From the NCBI RefSeq assembly GCF_013839445.1, contig NZ_JACDIT010000001.1, positions 62,001-126,000 of the forward strand: DNA of 64,000 nucleotides, given 5' to 3'. The notes below the pieces were generated by a model. It was given only the letters and a program-made list of their open reading frames with translations. It was not told the DNA's origin and made no database searches. A program made the position numbers and the translations under genes. This document shows positions 11,654 through 21,036 of this stretch, one piece after another; positions within the stretch are counted from its first letter, which is position 1, and every line of letters starts with the position of its first letter. Source of the stretch: Chthonobacter albigriseus (GTDB lineage: Bacteria > Pseudomonadota > Alphaproteobacteria > Rhizobiales > Pleomorphomonadaceae).

Positions 11654-12064
11654 CGAGCAAGCTTTTCCCGCCAATCCTCCCAGTTGCGGAAATCCTGAGT
11701 TTCTTTCTCCGGTTACACCTCCAAGCCCTTGAATCGTCCGGTTCAACGGCTTAGCTTGAACGTCGTCGGGGAGACCCGACCGCGGTCGTTTGATCCGCAG
11801 CTTGCGCCGCGTCACCAAACGCTAAAGCGCCACCGCGTTGGTTTCGTGGTGGTGTGCCGAGGAGGCACTCCCATGTCCGAGCTTCTGGATTTCGAGTTCT
11901 GCCTGATGTCGTCCACAACCCCGTCGCGAAAACGCGCGATGCGGTGTTGCCGACGCGTATGCGGGATGTGAGCCGGTTTCGGCCCTCCGCTTTCCGATCA
12001 TCGACCAAAGCAGAATTCAGATGCCCGCCGGTCTTGCCGGCCGCGGGCCAGGAGCCTTGTTCCC
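11654..12064. other. Intergenic region with one possible 32-aa ORF (11873-11971)
   Basis: Between the hairpin and the next convincing gene I see no gene of normal size. On the + strand ATG 11873 follows GAGGAGG by seven bases and opens a 32-codon ORF (MSELLDFEF... ending CRRVCGM) with several Arg and Cys residues. The Shine-Dalgarno sequence is the only evidence for it. The + strand from 11855 to 11975 looks more like a leader or short peptide gene than decayed coding sequence. Confidence 0.3.
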
Positions 12065-12283
12065 ATGTCCAAGTCCACCCTCATCGAAGTCGGCGATGAA
12101 GCCGTCGGAATCGTCGTGCCGGACGGCAACCGCGTCCGGTTCGTCGCTGTGAAGTATCCCGTCTGGGCGCTCGACGATCAGGTCTTCGCGTCGGCCGAGG
12201 CCGCGCGGCGGGCCGCGCGCGACCTGCTGCTCGCCCGCAAGGGCGGCAGCGCCAAGCCTCGGAGCGACGCCTTTGCCGCCTGA
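12065..12283 (+). CDS. Small hypothetical protein, 72 aa
   Basis: Not recognised by name. It begins with a beta-rich stretch (STLIEVGDEAVGIVVPDGNRVRF), contains KYPVWALDDQVFASAEAARRAARDLL, and ends in a basic/Ala tail. The middle looks like a short strand followed by an amphipathic helix. Codon use matches its neighbours. It converges with the glycosyltransferase gene, with six bases between the stops. Confidence 0.6.
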   Translation: MSKSTLIEVGDEAVGIVVPDGNRVRFVAVKYPVWALDDQVFASAEAARRAARDLLLARKGGSAKPRSDAFAA

Positions 12284-12289
12284 CCGCGG

Positions 12290-13510
12290 TCAGAGCAGCG
12301 AGCGGACGAGGTCCAGCCAGGCGGGCAGGCAGTTGCGACGGCGGTCGAAGTGCTCGACCACCGTTCGCCGTGCTGCCTGGCGGATGCCGCGGTAGCGCTC
12401 CGGATTGCGGCAGGCCTCGACCACCGTGTCGGCCAGCGCGTCCGTGTCGAAGAACTCCACCAGGAGGCCGTTGCGGCCGTTCTCCACCACGTCCCGCACG
12501 GGCGCGGTGTCGGAGGCGACGATCAGGCTTTCCGCCGCCATCGCGTCGAGCAGAGACCAGGAGAGCACGAAGGGATACGTCAGGTAGATATGGGCGTTGG
12601 AGCGCGACATCAGCGCCACCAGCGCCTGATGCGGCAGGCGCCCCACGAAGTGGAGGCGCGTCGGGTCGAGCCGGTGCTTCACCTCGTCGAGGAACACGTC
12701 GCGCCAGTTCTGGCCGGCCGGCGGCGGCGTGCCGTAGCCGGCGCCCGGGTCGCCGCCGACCAGCACCACCCTGGCGTCCGGCATGGCGGCGAGGATTTTC
12801 GGCAGCGCCCGCATGAACACGTGGTAGCCGCGCAGGGGCTCGAACCGCCGATTGACGAAGGTGATCAGCGGCACGTCCGGTTTCAGTTCGCCGACGCCGG
12901 GCAGCGCGATGCGCGCGTCGTGGATCGGCTTCACCGCGTCGGTGTCGACGCCCTCGTGGATGATGGTGGTACGCCCCTTCAGCGACGCCGGCAGCAGGCT
13001 CGCCTGGAACGGCGTCGGCGCGACCAGCCGGTCGGCTTCCGCATAGGCTAGCGCGAGGCCCATGTTCTTGGCGTGGACGCGGAAGCTGTCCTCCTCGGGC
13101 GGGCGGGCGAACTCCGGGTCGAAGCCGACGTCGGCGCCCCGGCTGCGGTAGAAGAACTCGGCATAGGCGATCGTCCGGGCCCTGGGGAAGATCTCGCCGA
13201 GCAGCAGCGTCTCGCCCCAGCCGGGATGACCCACGATCAGCGCGGGATCGAACCCTTCGGCCTTCAGTTCCAGCGCGCAGGTGGCGGCGTGGCGGGCACG
13301 GATCAGGTCGATCTCGGCGCGTGCGCTCAGCGGCCGGCCGCTGGGGCGGAACTCTCCATCCAGCTTCCAGCGCCGGGTGTCGACGCCAGGAACCCCCGCC
13401 GCCGTCGTCGAACCGATCGCCGCGCAGCGATGTCCGTCGGCCCGGAGTGCCGTCGCAAGGGCCCCGAACTGGCCGGGAAAATTGTTGTGCACGAAGAGGA
13501 TGTCGCTCAC
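12290..13510 (-). CDS. Glycosyltransferase family 4 (GT-B) protein
   Basis: A 406-residue retaining glycosyltransferase of the GT4/Glycos_transf_1 type. The N-terminal Rossmann domain starts SDILFVHNNFPGQFGAL; the C-terminal domain contains LITFVNRRFEPLRGYHVF, VVLVGGD, and the donor-binding segment SWSLLDAMAAESLIVASD, with ENGRNGLLVEFFDT after it. No membrane helix or signal peptide is present, so it is cytosolic or membrane-associated. Nucleotide-sugar and acceptor are unknown. The Wzy-like gene three kilobases away makes cell-surface polysaccharide synthesis a reasonable guess. Confidence 0.85.
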   Translation of the reverse strand: MSDILFVHNNFPGQFGALATALRADGHRCAAIGSTTAAGVPGVDTRRWKLDGEFRPSGRPLSARAEIDLIRARHAATCALELKAEGFDPALIVGHPGWGETLLLGEIFPRARTIAYAEFFYRSRGADVGFDPEFARPPEEDSFRVHAKNMGLALAYAEADRLVAPTPFQASLLPASLKGRTTIIHEGVDTDAVKPIHDARIALPGVGELKPDVPLITFVNRRFEPLRGYHVFMRALPKILAAMPDARVVLVGGDPGAGYGTPPPAGQNWRDVFLDEVKHRLDPTRLHFVGRLPHQALVALMSRSNAHIYLTYPFVLSWSLLDAMAAESLIVASDTAPVRDVVENGRNGLLVEFFDTDALADTVVEACRNPERYRGIRQAARRTVVEHFDRRRNCLPAWLDLVRSLL

Positions 13511-13582
13511 GTTCCGCCCCTTGCGCGGGCGGAGACCGTCCGGCCGCGAAGGCCAGCATGGCAGGCAGCGGTAAACGTTCGC

Positions 13583-14854
13583 TCAGCGCATCGCCGCGAC
13601 CGAGCTGCCAGTCCCGGCCGCCGCCCCGCGCTTCCGGCTGCGCCGGTCAAGGGCGCGCATGACGGGCGTGACCGTCACGCCGTGCATGACCACCGAGACG
13701 AGCACGATCACCGCGGCCGTGCTCCAGATCAGTTCGGCGCCTTCGAACTTTGCCTCCACCATGCCGTAGGCGAGGTAGTAGGCCGTACCCAGGCCGCGGA
13801 TGCCGAAGAAGCTGATCACGGCCCGCTCGTCGGTGGGCAGGCCGCGTCCGGCGAGGCTGAACCAGCCGACCGCCGGCCTGACCACGAACAGCACCAGCGC
13901 GGCGAACAGCAAGACACGCCAGTCGACCGCGTCGAGCAGGCCGCCGTCGCTCATCGCGCCGCCGAGCAGCACCAGCAGCACCATCATCAGCAGCCGCTCG
14001 AGTTGTTCGATGAAGGCATGCAGCAGGTCGTGGTAGGCGTGGTCGCGCTCCACCGAGCGAAAGGTGACGGCGGCGACGAAGACGGCCAGGAAGCCGTAGC
14101 CATGGACGATCTCCGTCACGCCGTAGGCGACCGCGGTGATGCCGAGCGCGACCAGGCCGTCGCCGGTCCGCGACAGCTTGGAGCGGTTGGGCAGGCGGAA
14201 GGTAAGCCAGCCGAGCGCGCGGCCGACCACCCAGCCGACCGCGACGCCCACCGCCAGCTTCCAGACCACGTCATAGGCCAGCCACTCGACCAGCCAGCCC
14301 TCCTTGACCGCCACCAGCGCGACAGCGAGGTTGACGAAGGGGAAGGCGAGCCCGTCGTTGAGCCCGGCTTCCGACGTCAGCGTGTAGCGCACGTCGTCCT
14401 CGCGACCCGCCCCGGGCGCGCCGACCTGGACGTCGCTGGCCAGCACCGGATCAGTCGGCGCCAGCGACGCGGCGAGCAGCAGCGTCGAGGCGACGCCGAG
14501 GCCGAGGATGGTGAAGCCGGCGATGCCGATGGCCAGAATGGTGAGCGGCATCGCGATGGCGAGCAGCCTCCAGGTCAGCACCCCGCTGACCCAGTCGAGC
14601 GGCCGGTCCAGCTTCAGGCCGGCGCCCATCAGCGCGACGATGACCACGATCTCGGTCAGCCGCTCCACCAGCGGCAGGTTGTCCATCGGATGCGGCGCCA
14701 GGCCGGGCAGTCCGGGGATCAGGAAGATCAGCGCGCCGAGGGCGACGCAGACCATCGGCAGGGAGAGCGGCAGTTCCTTCAGCACCATCGGCAGCCACGC
14801 CGTGAGCAGCACGACCACGCCGAAGCCGGTCAGAACGACAATGAAAGGATCCAT
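13583..14854 (-). CDS. CPA1-type Na+(K+)/H+ antiporter
   Basis: A 423-residue integral membrane protein of the monovalent cation:proton antiporter-1 family, starting MDPFIVVLTGFGVVVLL at ATG 14854 with GAGG just upstream. About 11-12 hydrophobic segments are visible. The ion-site region reads SLAPTDPVLASDVQVG followed by TSEAGLNDGLAFPFVNLA, which matches the TDP and SE(A/S)GxNDG motifs of the family, with the conserved Asp. A further upstream in-frame extension of 60 polar residues is unlikely to be translated. Its role is pH or salt homeostasis at the inner membrane. Confidence 0.88.
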   Translation of the reverse strand: MDPFIVVLTGFGVVVLLTAWLPMVLKELPLSLPMVCVALGALIFLIPGLPGLAPHPMDNLPLVERLTEIVVIVALMGAGLKLDRPLDWVSGVLTWRLLAIAMPLTILAIGIAGFTILGLGVASTLLLAASLAPTDPVLASDVQVGAPGAGREDDVRYTLTSEAGLNDGLAFPFVNLAVALVAVKEGWLVEWLAYDVVWKLAVGVAVGWVVGRALGWLTFRLPNRSKLSRTGDGLVALGITAVAYGVTEIVHGYGFLAVFVAAVTFRSVERDHAYHDLLHAFIEQLERLLMMVLLVLLGGAMSDGGLLDAVDWRVLLFAALVLFVVRPAVGWFSLAGRGLPTDERAVISFFGIRGLGTAYYLAYGMVEAKFEGAELIWSTAAVIVLVSVVMHGVTVTPVMRALDRRSRKRGAAAGTGSSVAAMR

Positions 14855-15086
14855 CCGGCCTCGTGCCCCGCACACCCGCTCCGCCAGCGAAGCGCCAGCG
14901 GACACTAACCGCTCCGCTTCCGACAGGGTTCCGTTGGGGGAGGGAATGCGGTCGGACCGCGGCGGGAGGCGACGGCCAGCACAAAGCCCGCCTGGCACGG
15001 GCGATGAATGGGACAAGCGGACGGCCAACCCCACTTCAGCTGCGTCAGGAGTGTTTCAGGGTAACCGGGGTGGACAAGTCCAGGAT

Positions 15087-15161
15087 TGGCTGGGGCGCCA
15101 GGATTCGAACCTGGGAATGGCGGAATCAAAATCCGCTGCCTTACCTCTTGGCGACGCCCCA
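15087..15161 (-). tRNA. tRNA-Gln (anticodon TTG)
   Basis: Read on the minus strand, the acceptor stem TGGGGCG pairs with CGCCCCA, the D arm is GCC-AAGAGGTAA-GGC, the anticodon arm is GCGGA-TTTTGAT-TCCGC with TTG in the loop, and the T arm is CCAGG-TTCGAAT-CCTGG. Discriminator G and an encoded CCA (15087-15089) follow. All stems are perfect. Confidence 0.96.
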
Positions 15162-15397
15162 ACGGGCCGCGGACGAGTCGGCCGCGACGGCCCCGGATAT
15201 AGCGGGGGGCGCGGCGGGCTGCAACCGGCTTGCGCGACGTCGCCGACGGCCGCGCACCCGCACCACCGCTCCTGCCGGCGGCTTCGGCGCGCCGCCGAAA
15301 ACGCCAGCGTTTCCGCCCGTTTGCACCCGCCCGCCGATTTGCCCGCCGCAGGGCTTGCAGACCGCTCCGACGAAGGCTATACACCCGCCTGCGGTCA

Positions 15398-15474
15398 CGG
15401 AGTGTAGCGCAGCCTGGTAGCGCACCTCGTTCGGGACGAGGGGGTCGCAGGTTCAAATCCTGCCACTCCGACCA
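15398..15474 (+). tRNA. tRNA-Pro (anticodon CGG)
   Basis: Acceptor stem CGGAGTG/CACTCCG, D arm GCGC-AGCCTGGTA-GCGC, anticodon arm CCTCG-TTCGGGA-CGAGG with CGG in the loop, T arm GCAGG-TTCAAAT-CCTGC, discriminator A and encoded CCA (15472-15474). It lies 236 bases from, and divergent to, tRNA-Gln. Confidence 0.96.
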
Positions 15475-15608
15475 CCGCCAACCCCCTGAAAAACACGGCG
15501 AATTTCCCCTCCGGGGGACCGGCCAGACCCGACTTCGGGCTGCTGCCGCACAAGATCGCGCGCAGGTCATGCCGCCCGTCGTCCCTGACGGTATCCGGGC
15601 ACGACCCC

Positions 15609-16988
15609 TCACCGGCCTCGGGTGCGCGCGATCTGTTTCGACACCTCGCCCAAGTAGGCGACCTCGTAGGCGGCGTCGCGCGCCCGCCGGGCATTGGCGG
15701 CCACGCCGTAGCGTCGGGAAAGCCGAGGCTTGGCGGCCGCGGCCTTGATCGGCGACCACGCGATCCCGATCACGACCCCCATGATGAAGTTTACCGGGTA
15801 GATCTCCGACACCGGGATGTTCAGCATCGAGCTGTAGAAGTAGACCCCGAACGAGAAGCAGCTGAAGAAGAGCGCCCGCTCGTGCGGCGACTTCGCCAGC
15901 TTGGCGCGTCGGATCAGGCGGATCAGGGTGGCCAGGCCCATGGCTTCGTAGAGCAGCGCGTAAGGGACGCCCATGTTGGCGACGAGGTTGAGAAGCCCGT
16001 TCTCGCCGGATATGCCGATCGGGTTCAGTCCGATGAGCGTCCCGATGTCGACGAAGGAAACGACGTCGTAGGTCGATGCGCGCGCCTCGATGCTCGGAAG
16101 CTTGTCCTCGTACCACTGGTTCAGGCTGACGAGCTGCTCGGCGACGAAGTCCTGAAAGAGCACCGCCAACGCGATGGTCAGCATCAGACCGGCCAACCCT
16201 CCGACCGCAACCGTGGTCAGAGCCCGCGCAGCCGCCGCCTCGGAGGCGAACACGAGATTGTAGACGGTGAAGCTGACGATCATGGCGCCGAGCGTCGCGG
16301 CGCCCGCCGTGAGGGATTGCGCGGAGTAGCCGACGTAGACGGCTGCCACGAAGGTCAGCACGGCATGTCGACCCAACCCACGTGTCAGCACGACGTAGGG
16401 AAGCACGAACGAGAAGACCGCCAGCGCCGTGTTGGGATCGTCCCACACGCCGCCGAAACGAGCCGCATAGCCCTCGTAGGCGAGGGCGGGAAGTCGTCCG
16501 ATCGTCCCGTACAATCCGGTCTGTATGATATCGGCCAGGACGTTGATCGCGGCATAGACGACCAGAAATCCCGCCAGCTGTTTCAGCCGTTCCGAGCCGT
16601 TCCTGTCGTCGAGAAACAAGAGGGCCGGCAGAAAACTCAGCGAGATCTCGACGAAGCTGGTCGGGATCGGCGTCCGGGCGTAGATGAAAAAACCGGTGAG
16701 GACGACGGGATAGCCGATCAAAGCCGCCAGGACCGCGGTGCGGCCGAGCAGCACCGCCTTCGGCACGTTGAACGTCAGGTAGACGCCGACGATCATACAC
16801 ACCAACAAGTATTTTCCATACTGCAGCGAAGCTGGAGTATCACTGTAGGTTGGGCTAGTCGATGACGAGTTGATCTGGAACGGGTATCGGTAGGAAAGAT
16901 AGTACAACAGCACAAAATACAAGGTCGCGAGGAGCCATCGGCGGCGCTGTTCGTCCGAAGATGTAGCAGTTGCACTCGTCGCTTCCAT
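15609..16988 (-). CDS. Polytopic membrane protein, Wzy/O-antigen-polymerase-like
   Basis: A 459-residue protein with about ten hydrophobic segments, a short polar N terminus and a basic C-terminal tail of about 50 residues. A long loop near residues 165-185 (ALAYEGYAARFGGVWDDPNTALAVFSFVLPYVVL) with the RFGG-WDDPN pattern is typical of O-antigen ligase/Wzy-type polymerases, where the periplasmic loop is functional. Polymerases of this kind are very divergent, so the name is a fold-level guess. The gene is divergent from the exported beta-helix protein across a 247-base AT-richer region, which suggests a shared polysaccharide function. Confidence 0.6.
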   Translation of the reverse strand: MEATSATATSSDEQRRRWLLATLYFVLLYYLSYRYPFQINSSSTSPTYSDTPASLQYGKYLLVCMIVGVYLTFNVPKAVLLGRTAVLAALIGYPVVLTGFFIYARTPIPTSFVEISLSFLPALLFLDDRNGSERLKQLAGFLVVYAAINVLADIIQTGLYGTIGRLPALAYEGYAARFGGVWDDPNTALAVFSFVLPYVVLTRGLGRHAVLTFVAAVYVGYSAQSLTAGAATLGAMIVSFTVYNLVFASEAAAARALTTVAVGGLAGLMLTIALAVLFQDFVAEQLVSLNQWYEDKLPSIEARASTYDVVSFVDIGTLIGLNPIGISGENGLLNLVANMGVPYALLYEAMGLATLIRLIRRAKLAKSPHERALFFSCFSFGVYFYSSMLNIPVSEIYPVNFIMGVVIGIAWSPIKAAAAKPRLSRRYGVAANARRARDAAYEVAYLGEVSKQIARTRGR

Positions 16989-17235
16989 AGTCGCCGGTCC
17001 GCACTTTTGTCAGTTAATGGTCGAGTAAGGATTCTAAGTCCAGATTCGTCAACGTGGTTCAATGCACCTGGAGCGCCGGCCAACCTATCCGGTCGTCACA
17101 GCGTTTCAAAGTTGGCCGAACACCCATTGGCGGGGCGATCCCACCGGCTTCGGTTCTCATCCTGGTCCAGATTTGGTCCAGAATTGTGTTTCCGCGATTC
17201 TCCAGGAATCGCGAGGGAAAAGGCCCGGGAGTTCC

Positions 17236-19278
17236 ATGTCCATGAATCGCCGCGAAGTTCTCCAGAGCGCGCTCGGCGCGGCCGCAGGGCTCCACAGCGT
17301 CTTTACCACGAGCGCAGGCGCGGCGATCCCGAGCGGCCCCGACGACCCGCGTTCGCCGGGTGGCCGTATCCTGGACTTCTCCACCAGAAGCGGATTCGAG
17401 CGGCGCATCGCGGCTGACGATCAGTTCAGGCGCTTCATCCTTGAGAATGTCGATCGGGTCGATTTCGCCGCGTGGGACGATGGCTGGCCCGAGACTCCGT
17501 CCACCTACCGGGTCACCGACGAACCGGCCGACGACGATCCCTTCCAGATCGCCCTGGCGCCCGGTGCCGTCTGGTTGCGTCTGGCGCCGCGCGAGTTCAT
17601 CCACGCGGCGGCGGTCGGGCTCAAGTGTGACGGTTCCGACGAGGGCGTGCTTCTGAACGCGCTTCTGAAGACCGCGAACGTCATGCTGCCGGCCAACAAG
17701 ACTCTCGGTACCAGCCGGCAGGTGACGGTGCCGGACGGCCGCCGGCTGGAGGGCGCCAACAACACGGCCCGCATCCTCGCTCTCGCCGATATCAACGGGT
17801 TCCAGCGGAACCACCCCCATCTGGTCGTCGCGCGGTCGCGCACGCACGTCGGCAACCTGATCCTTGACGGCGCGAACAGGCGGGCTTCGGGCATCGCCTG
17901 GGCTTCGGCGAACGATTGGACCGCATCGAAGATCTCGGTGAGGAACACCGGTAGCGCGAAATCCGAATTGATCTCGGCGGTCGCCGCGACGCACGCGTCG
18001 AACGGCAAGTTGGATGCGATTTCCGTCTCAAGAGCCTGGCACGGCATCACCATCTGGCAGTGCTCCAACATCGCCGTCGCCGGATCGACGGTCGACAAGG
18101 CGCGCGGCGGCGGCATCTGGACGGCCGACAGCAACCGGATCACGGTGACGGGCGGCAAGATCACGAACTGCGGGGATGTCGGGCTGGATTTCGAAGGCGG
18201 CACCGATTGTACCGGCGACGGCGTGACGGTCGAATCCTGTCGCAACGGCGAACTCGCGGTGTTCCGCAACGGGGTGCGGCCGCAGAACGGATCGCGCAAC
18301 CTGCGGTTCTTGCGGTGCACGGTGAAGAGAACCCCGACCTACCTGGACATCGACGGGAACACGGTCAGGTGCGATCTGAACTTCGGCTCGTTCGCCGTTC
18401 ACAGCGCCGACAAGGGCGCGCGCGGGATCGCCGTGGACTCGTGCGTGTTCACTGTTCTGGCGGGTCACACCTGGACCACGCACGATGTTCCCGCCGGGCG
18501 CATGGCGAACGAAGATGCAGAGATCGCGTTCCGGAATTGCGACGTTCGCCACACGGGCGGCTCCGGCCTTTTCAAGGTTCATCAGACCGCACGCGGGTTC
18601 CGACACCTCAACAACACGTATTCCGTGACCGGTCAGTTGAAGAATTTCTCGGTCTGGAAGAATGCCGCCCGCTCGCAGTTCGAAGGCAACACGTTCATCT
18701 TTTCCGAAGTACCTGCCATCGGCTCCGTGATCTTCACGAGCAACAACGCCGAGGAAACCGGTCAGATCGTCAAGAAGAACACATGGAAGGGCGCTGGACG
18801 GAACGCGATCATCATCGACTACCACGCGGACGGTCAGGCAACCTTTCAGGAGAACGAGTTCGCACCGGATGGGGCGTTCAAGGGTGGCATCGACTTCAGG
18901 AAGGGCCTGCCCATCTGGGTGAAGCAGACGCTGAGAGTGACCATGACCGGCGATCGGATAAGCCGGCAGGGTGACTATCAGAATGTGAACCTTCGAAACT
19001 GGGCCGATTTTCCGTGGGTCTTCGCGTCATCGTCCGACAAACTGCGTCATCCGAGTTTCGTCGGCGCGATCAAGCTCACGGGACCGAAGGGAACGGCTAC
19101 GTTCCCCGTCAAGGGCACCCCCACGGGGCCGTCCCGCTCGATCGTTTTCAACGTCGACAACAAGAGCAACGGGGCCTACTCCGTCCTCAGGGTGGTGGAG
19201 GTTTCGACCGACTTCGCCAAACCGCGCAACACGGCTCTTGAGGTTCTTGCGACGCTGACCCTGGACACGGTCTATTGA
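17236..19278 (+). CDS. Tat-exported right-handed parallel beta-helix protein
   Basis: A 680-residue protein with a twin-arginine signal (MNRREVLQSALGAAAG near the N terminus), so it should be exported folded to the periplasm or beyond. The middle (about residues 125-470) is a series of short strands rich in Asn, Gly and Val with repeats such as NRITVTGGKITNCGDVGLDF, the pattern of pectate-lyase-like parallel beta-helices (Pectate_lyase_3/beta_helix). The C-terminal 120 residues look like a separate beta-sandwich. ATG 17236 is preceded by GGGAG; an open frame upstream lacks support. A polysaccharide lyase or hydrolase acting on the product of the adjacent Wzy-like system is plausible; catalytic residues cannot be assigned. 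Confidence 0.7.
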   Translation: MSMNRREVLQSALGAAAGLHSVFTTSAGAAIPSGPDDPRSPGGRILDFSTRSGFERRIAADDQFRRFILENVDRVDFAAWDDGWPETPSTYRVTDEPADDDPFQIALAPGAVWLRLAPREFIHAAAVGLKCDGSDEGVLLNALLKTANVMLPANKTLGTSRQVTVPDGRRLEGANNTARILALADINGFQRNHPHLVVARSRTHVGNLILDGANRRASGIAWASANDWTASKISVRNTGSAKSELISAVAATHASNGKLDAISVSRAWHGITIWQCSNIAVAGSTVDKARGGGIWTADSNRITVTGGKITNCGDVGLDFEGGTDCTGDGVTVESCRNGELAVFRNGVRPQNGSRNLRFLRCTVKRTPTYLDIDGNTVRCDLNFGSFAVHSADKGARGIAVDSCVFTVLAGHTWTTHDVPAGRMANEDAEIAFRNCDVRHTGGSGLFKVHQTARGFRHLNNTYSVTGQLKNFSVWKNAARSQFEGNTFIFSEVPAIGSVIFTSNNAEETGQIVKKNTWKGAGRNAIIIDYHADGQATFQENEFAPDGAFKGGIDFRKGLPIWVKQTLRVTMTGDRISRQGDYQNVNLRNWADFPWVFASSSDKLRHPSFVGAIKLTGPKGTATFPVKGTPTGPSRSIVFNVDNKSNGAYSVLRVVEVSTDFAKPRNTALEVLATLTLDTVY

Positions 19279-19745
19279 GCGGCGCGACACGGCCTGCCCC
19301 CGTCGCGCCCACGCTGCGGGGATCGGAGCCGGGGCGGTCGGCGTAGGTCCGCCTTCCTTCCGGGTCGCGCTGGTTTTCCGCCGTGTCGTCCTTCAGCCAT
19401 CGTCGGCGGTGGAGAGGAAGGCGAGCAGCAGCAGCCAGACGACGACCATGGTGTTTCCCCCAGTTGTTTTTCTGTGCCGCCGCTCAATCGTTAAAGCAAA
19501 TTCACCATGTGCTGTGCAAACTGCATCGACCTTTAACGTTAACGGCGCGACAGTCGCCTGAAGGGCCGGCGGTTGTTCGCAGCGGCGGCCCGCGGCCGGC
19601 GTCGGAGCGGCGCCCTCCCCTCCGCCGGTTCGTTGCGCCCGGTCCGCCCGGCGCCGCGGGGGCGGCAGGAGGGCACGGCCTTGCTCCAGAGCGCCTCCCT
19701 TGCGGATCTTCTTGCGCTTCGTCGCGGGCGGTGCTCCAAAAGCGG
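19279..19745. other. Intergenic region, one possible 18-aa membrane peptide ORF at 19393-19449 (-)
   Basis: No normal gene is supported here. On the minus strand ATG 19449 follows GGGGGAAA and encodes an 18-residue hydrophobic peptide, MVVVWLLLLAFLSTADDG. Just beyond it, 19488-19545 is AT-richer and contains the palindrome TTAACGTTAA (19533-19542), which could be its promoter region. The remaining part (19560-19745) is extremely GC-rich with no convincing frame of its own, and is presumably the leader of the permease gene. Confidence 0.35.
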
Positions 19746-20789
19746 ATGCCCAGCGACCGTTCATCCCGGAGTTCCAGTCGATCGGCGGTGATGCTTGCCG
19801 CCGCGGTCGGGTTCGGGCTCTACCTCTCCACGCTGATGGCGGTTCCGTTCCTGCCGGCGCTGGTGTTCTCCTTCACGCTGGCGGTGCTGTCGCTACCGCT
19901 CGATACACGGCTGCGGGCGTGGACCGGCTCGCCCGGGCTCGCCGCCACGGGCACGGTGGCGGTGGTCGTGTTCATCGTGGTGATCCCGGCGCTCCTGGTG
20001 CTGACCACCCTGCTCGGCGAGGCGGTCAAGAGCGCGGAGGTGATCGGTTCACTGATCGATGCGGAGACCTGGCGCGGCATCGGGGAAGCGAACCCGCGGC
20101 TGGCGCCCGTGCTCGGCTGGATCGATGCCAAGGTCGACCTGCCGGCCCTCGTGCAGTCGGGCACCGCCTGGCTCACCACCTGGAGCGGGTCGGTGCTGAA
20201 GGGGTCGGCGGCGGGGGCGATCAACCTCCTCCTCACCTTCTACTTCCTGTTCTACATGCTGCGCGACCGCGCCGCGGCGATTGCCGCCGTCGGCAACCTG
20301 CTTCCGCTGGAGGACGTCGAGTACGCGGCCGTCCGGCGCCGGGTCTTCGATACGATCCACGCCACCGTTTACGGCACGGTCGTGGTGGCGACGCTGCAGG
20401 GCGCGTTGGGCGGGCTGATGTTCTGGTGGCTCGGCCTGCCGGCGCCGGTGTTCTGGGGCATCCTGATGGGCGCGCTCGCCGTCATCCCCTTCCTCGGCGC
20501 CTTCGTGGTCTGGGCGCCGGTCGCCGCCTACCTGGCGCTGACGGGGGCGTTCGGGTCTGCCGCGCTGCTGGCCATCTGGGGTACGGTGGTGGTCGGGCTG
20601 GTCGACAACGTCGTCTTCCCGATGCTGGTCGGCTGGCGGCTGATGCTGCACACCGTGCCGTCGTTCATCTCGATCGCCGGCGGGCTTCTGGTGTTCGGCG
20701 CGCCCGGCATCATCCTCGGCCCGGTGATCGCCACCGTGTCCGTCGCCCTCCTCGCCATCCTGCGCGAGCGGGTGCTCGTCGCACCCTGA
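19746..20789 (+). CDS. AI-2E/PerM family transporter
   Basis: The 347-residue membrane protein has the AI-2E exporter layout: two N-terminal membrane helices, a soluble loop of about 100 residues (residues 90-145), then a cluster of C-terminal helices. Family segments visible are LLLTFYFLFYMLRDR, GALAVIPFLGAFVVWAPVA and FGAPGIILGPVIATVSVALL. The family includes TqsA/YdiK/PerM-type proteins whose substrates are mostly unproven, so autoinducer export should not be assumed. ATG 19746 is the best start; no strong ribosome binding site is visible. Confidence 0.85.
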   Translation: MPSDRSSRSSSRSAVMLAAAVGFGLYLSTLMAVPFLPALVFSFTLAVLSLPLDTRLRAWTGSPGLAATGTVAVVVFIVVIPALLVLTTLLGEAVKSAEVIGSLIDAETWRGIGEANPRLAPVLGWIDAKVDLPALVQSGTAWLTTWSGSVLKGSAAGAINLLLTFYFLFYMLRDRAAAIAAVGNLLPLEDVEYAAVRRRVFDTIHATVYGTVVVATLQGALGGLMFWWLGLPAPVFWGILMGALAVIPFLGAFVVWAPVAAYLALTGAFGSAALLAIWGTVVVGLVDNVVFPMLVGWRLMLHTVPSFISIAGGLLVFGAPGIILGPVIATVSVALLAILRERVLVAP

Positions 20790-21036
20790 CGGGCGAGGGG
20801 CCGGCCCGATCCCTCCCCCGAGGCGTGCGACCGAAATGCCGCACACGGGCCGTCGCGACATCGCGCTGTGGACAAGCGGCCCGACGCGCCTTGATCCGGC
20901 CGCATCAACTGAAAATAAACCAGCGTCCTTTACCAACGGGCTGCGGCGAACGGATCCCAATCCCCTTCTGCAGCACGGAACGGTCGGCCCGTCCGCACGT
21001 TCCGATTACCCATCCACGATCCGGAACCTGCGTCCC

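Noticed and set aside
14905-16800. Long minus-strand frame crossing both tRNA genes
   Set aside because: It spans tRNA-Gln and tRNA-Pro and is out of frame with the membrane protein at 15609-16988, whose hydrophobic pattern is real.
15398-19745. Integrative element with att sites at tRNA-Pro
   Set aside because: No integrase is present, and I could not find a second copy of the tRNA-Pro 3' end in the following sequence.
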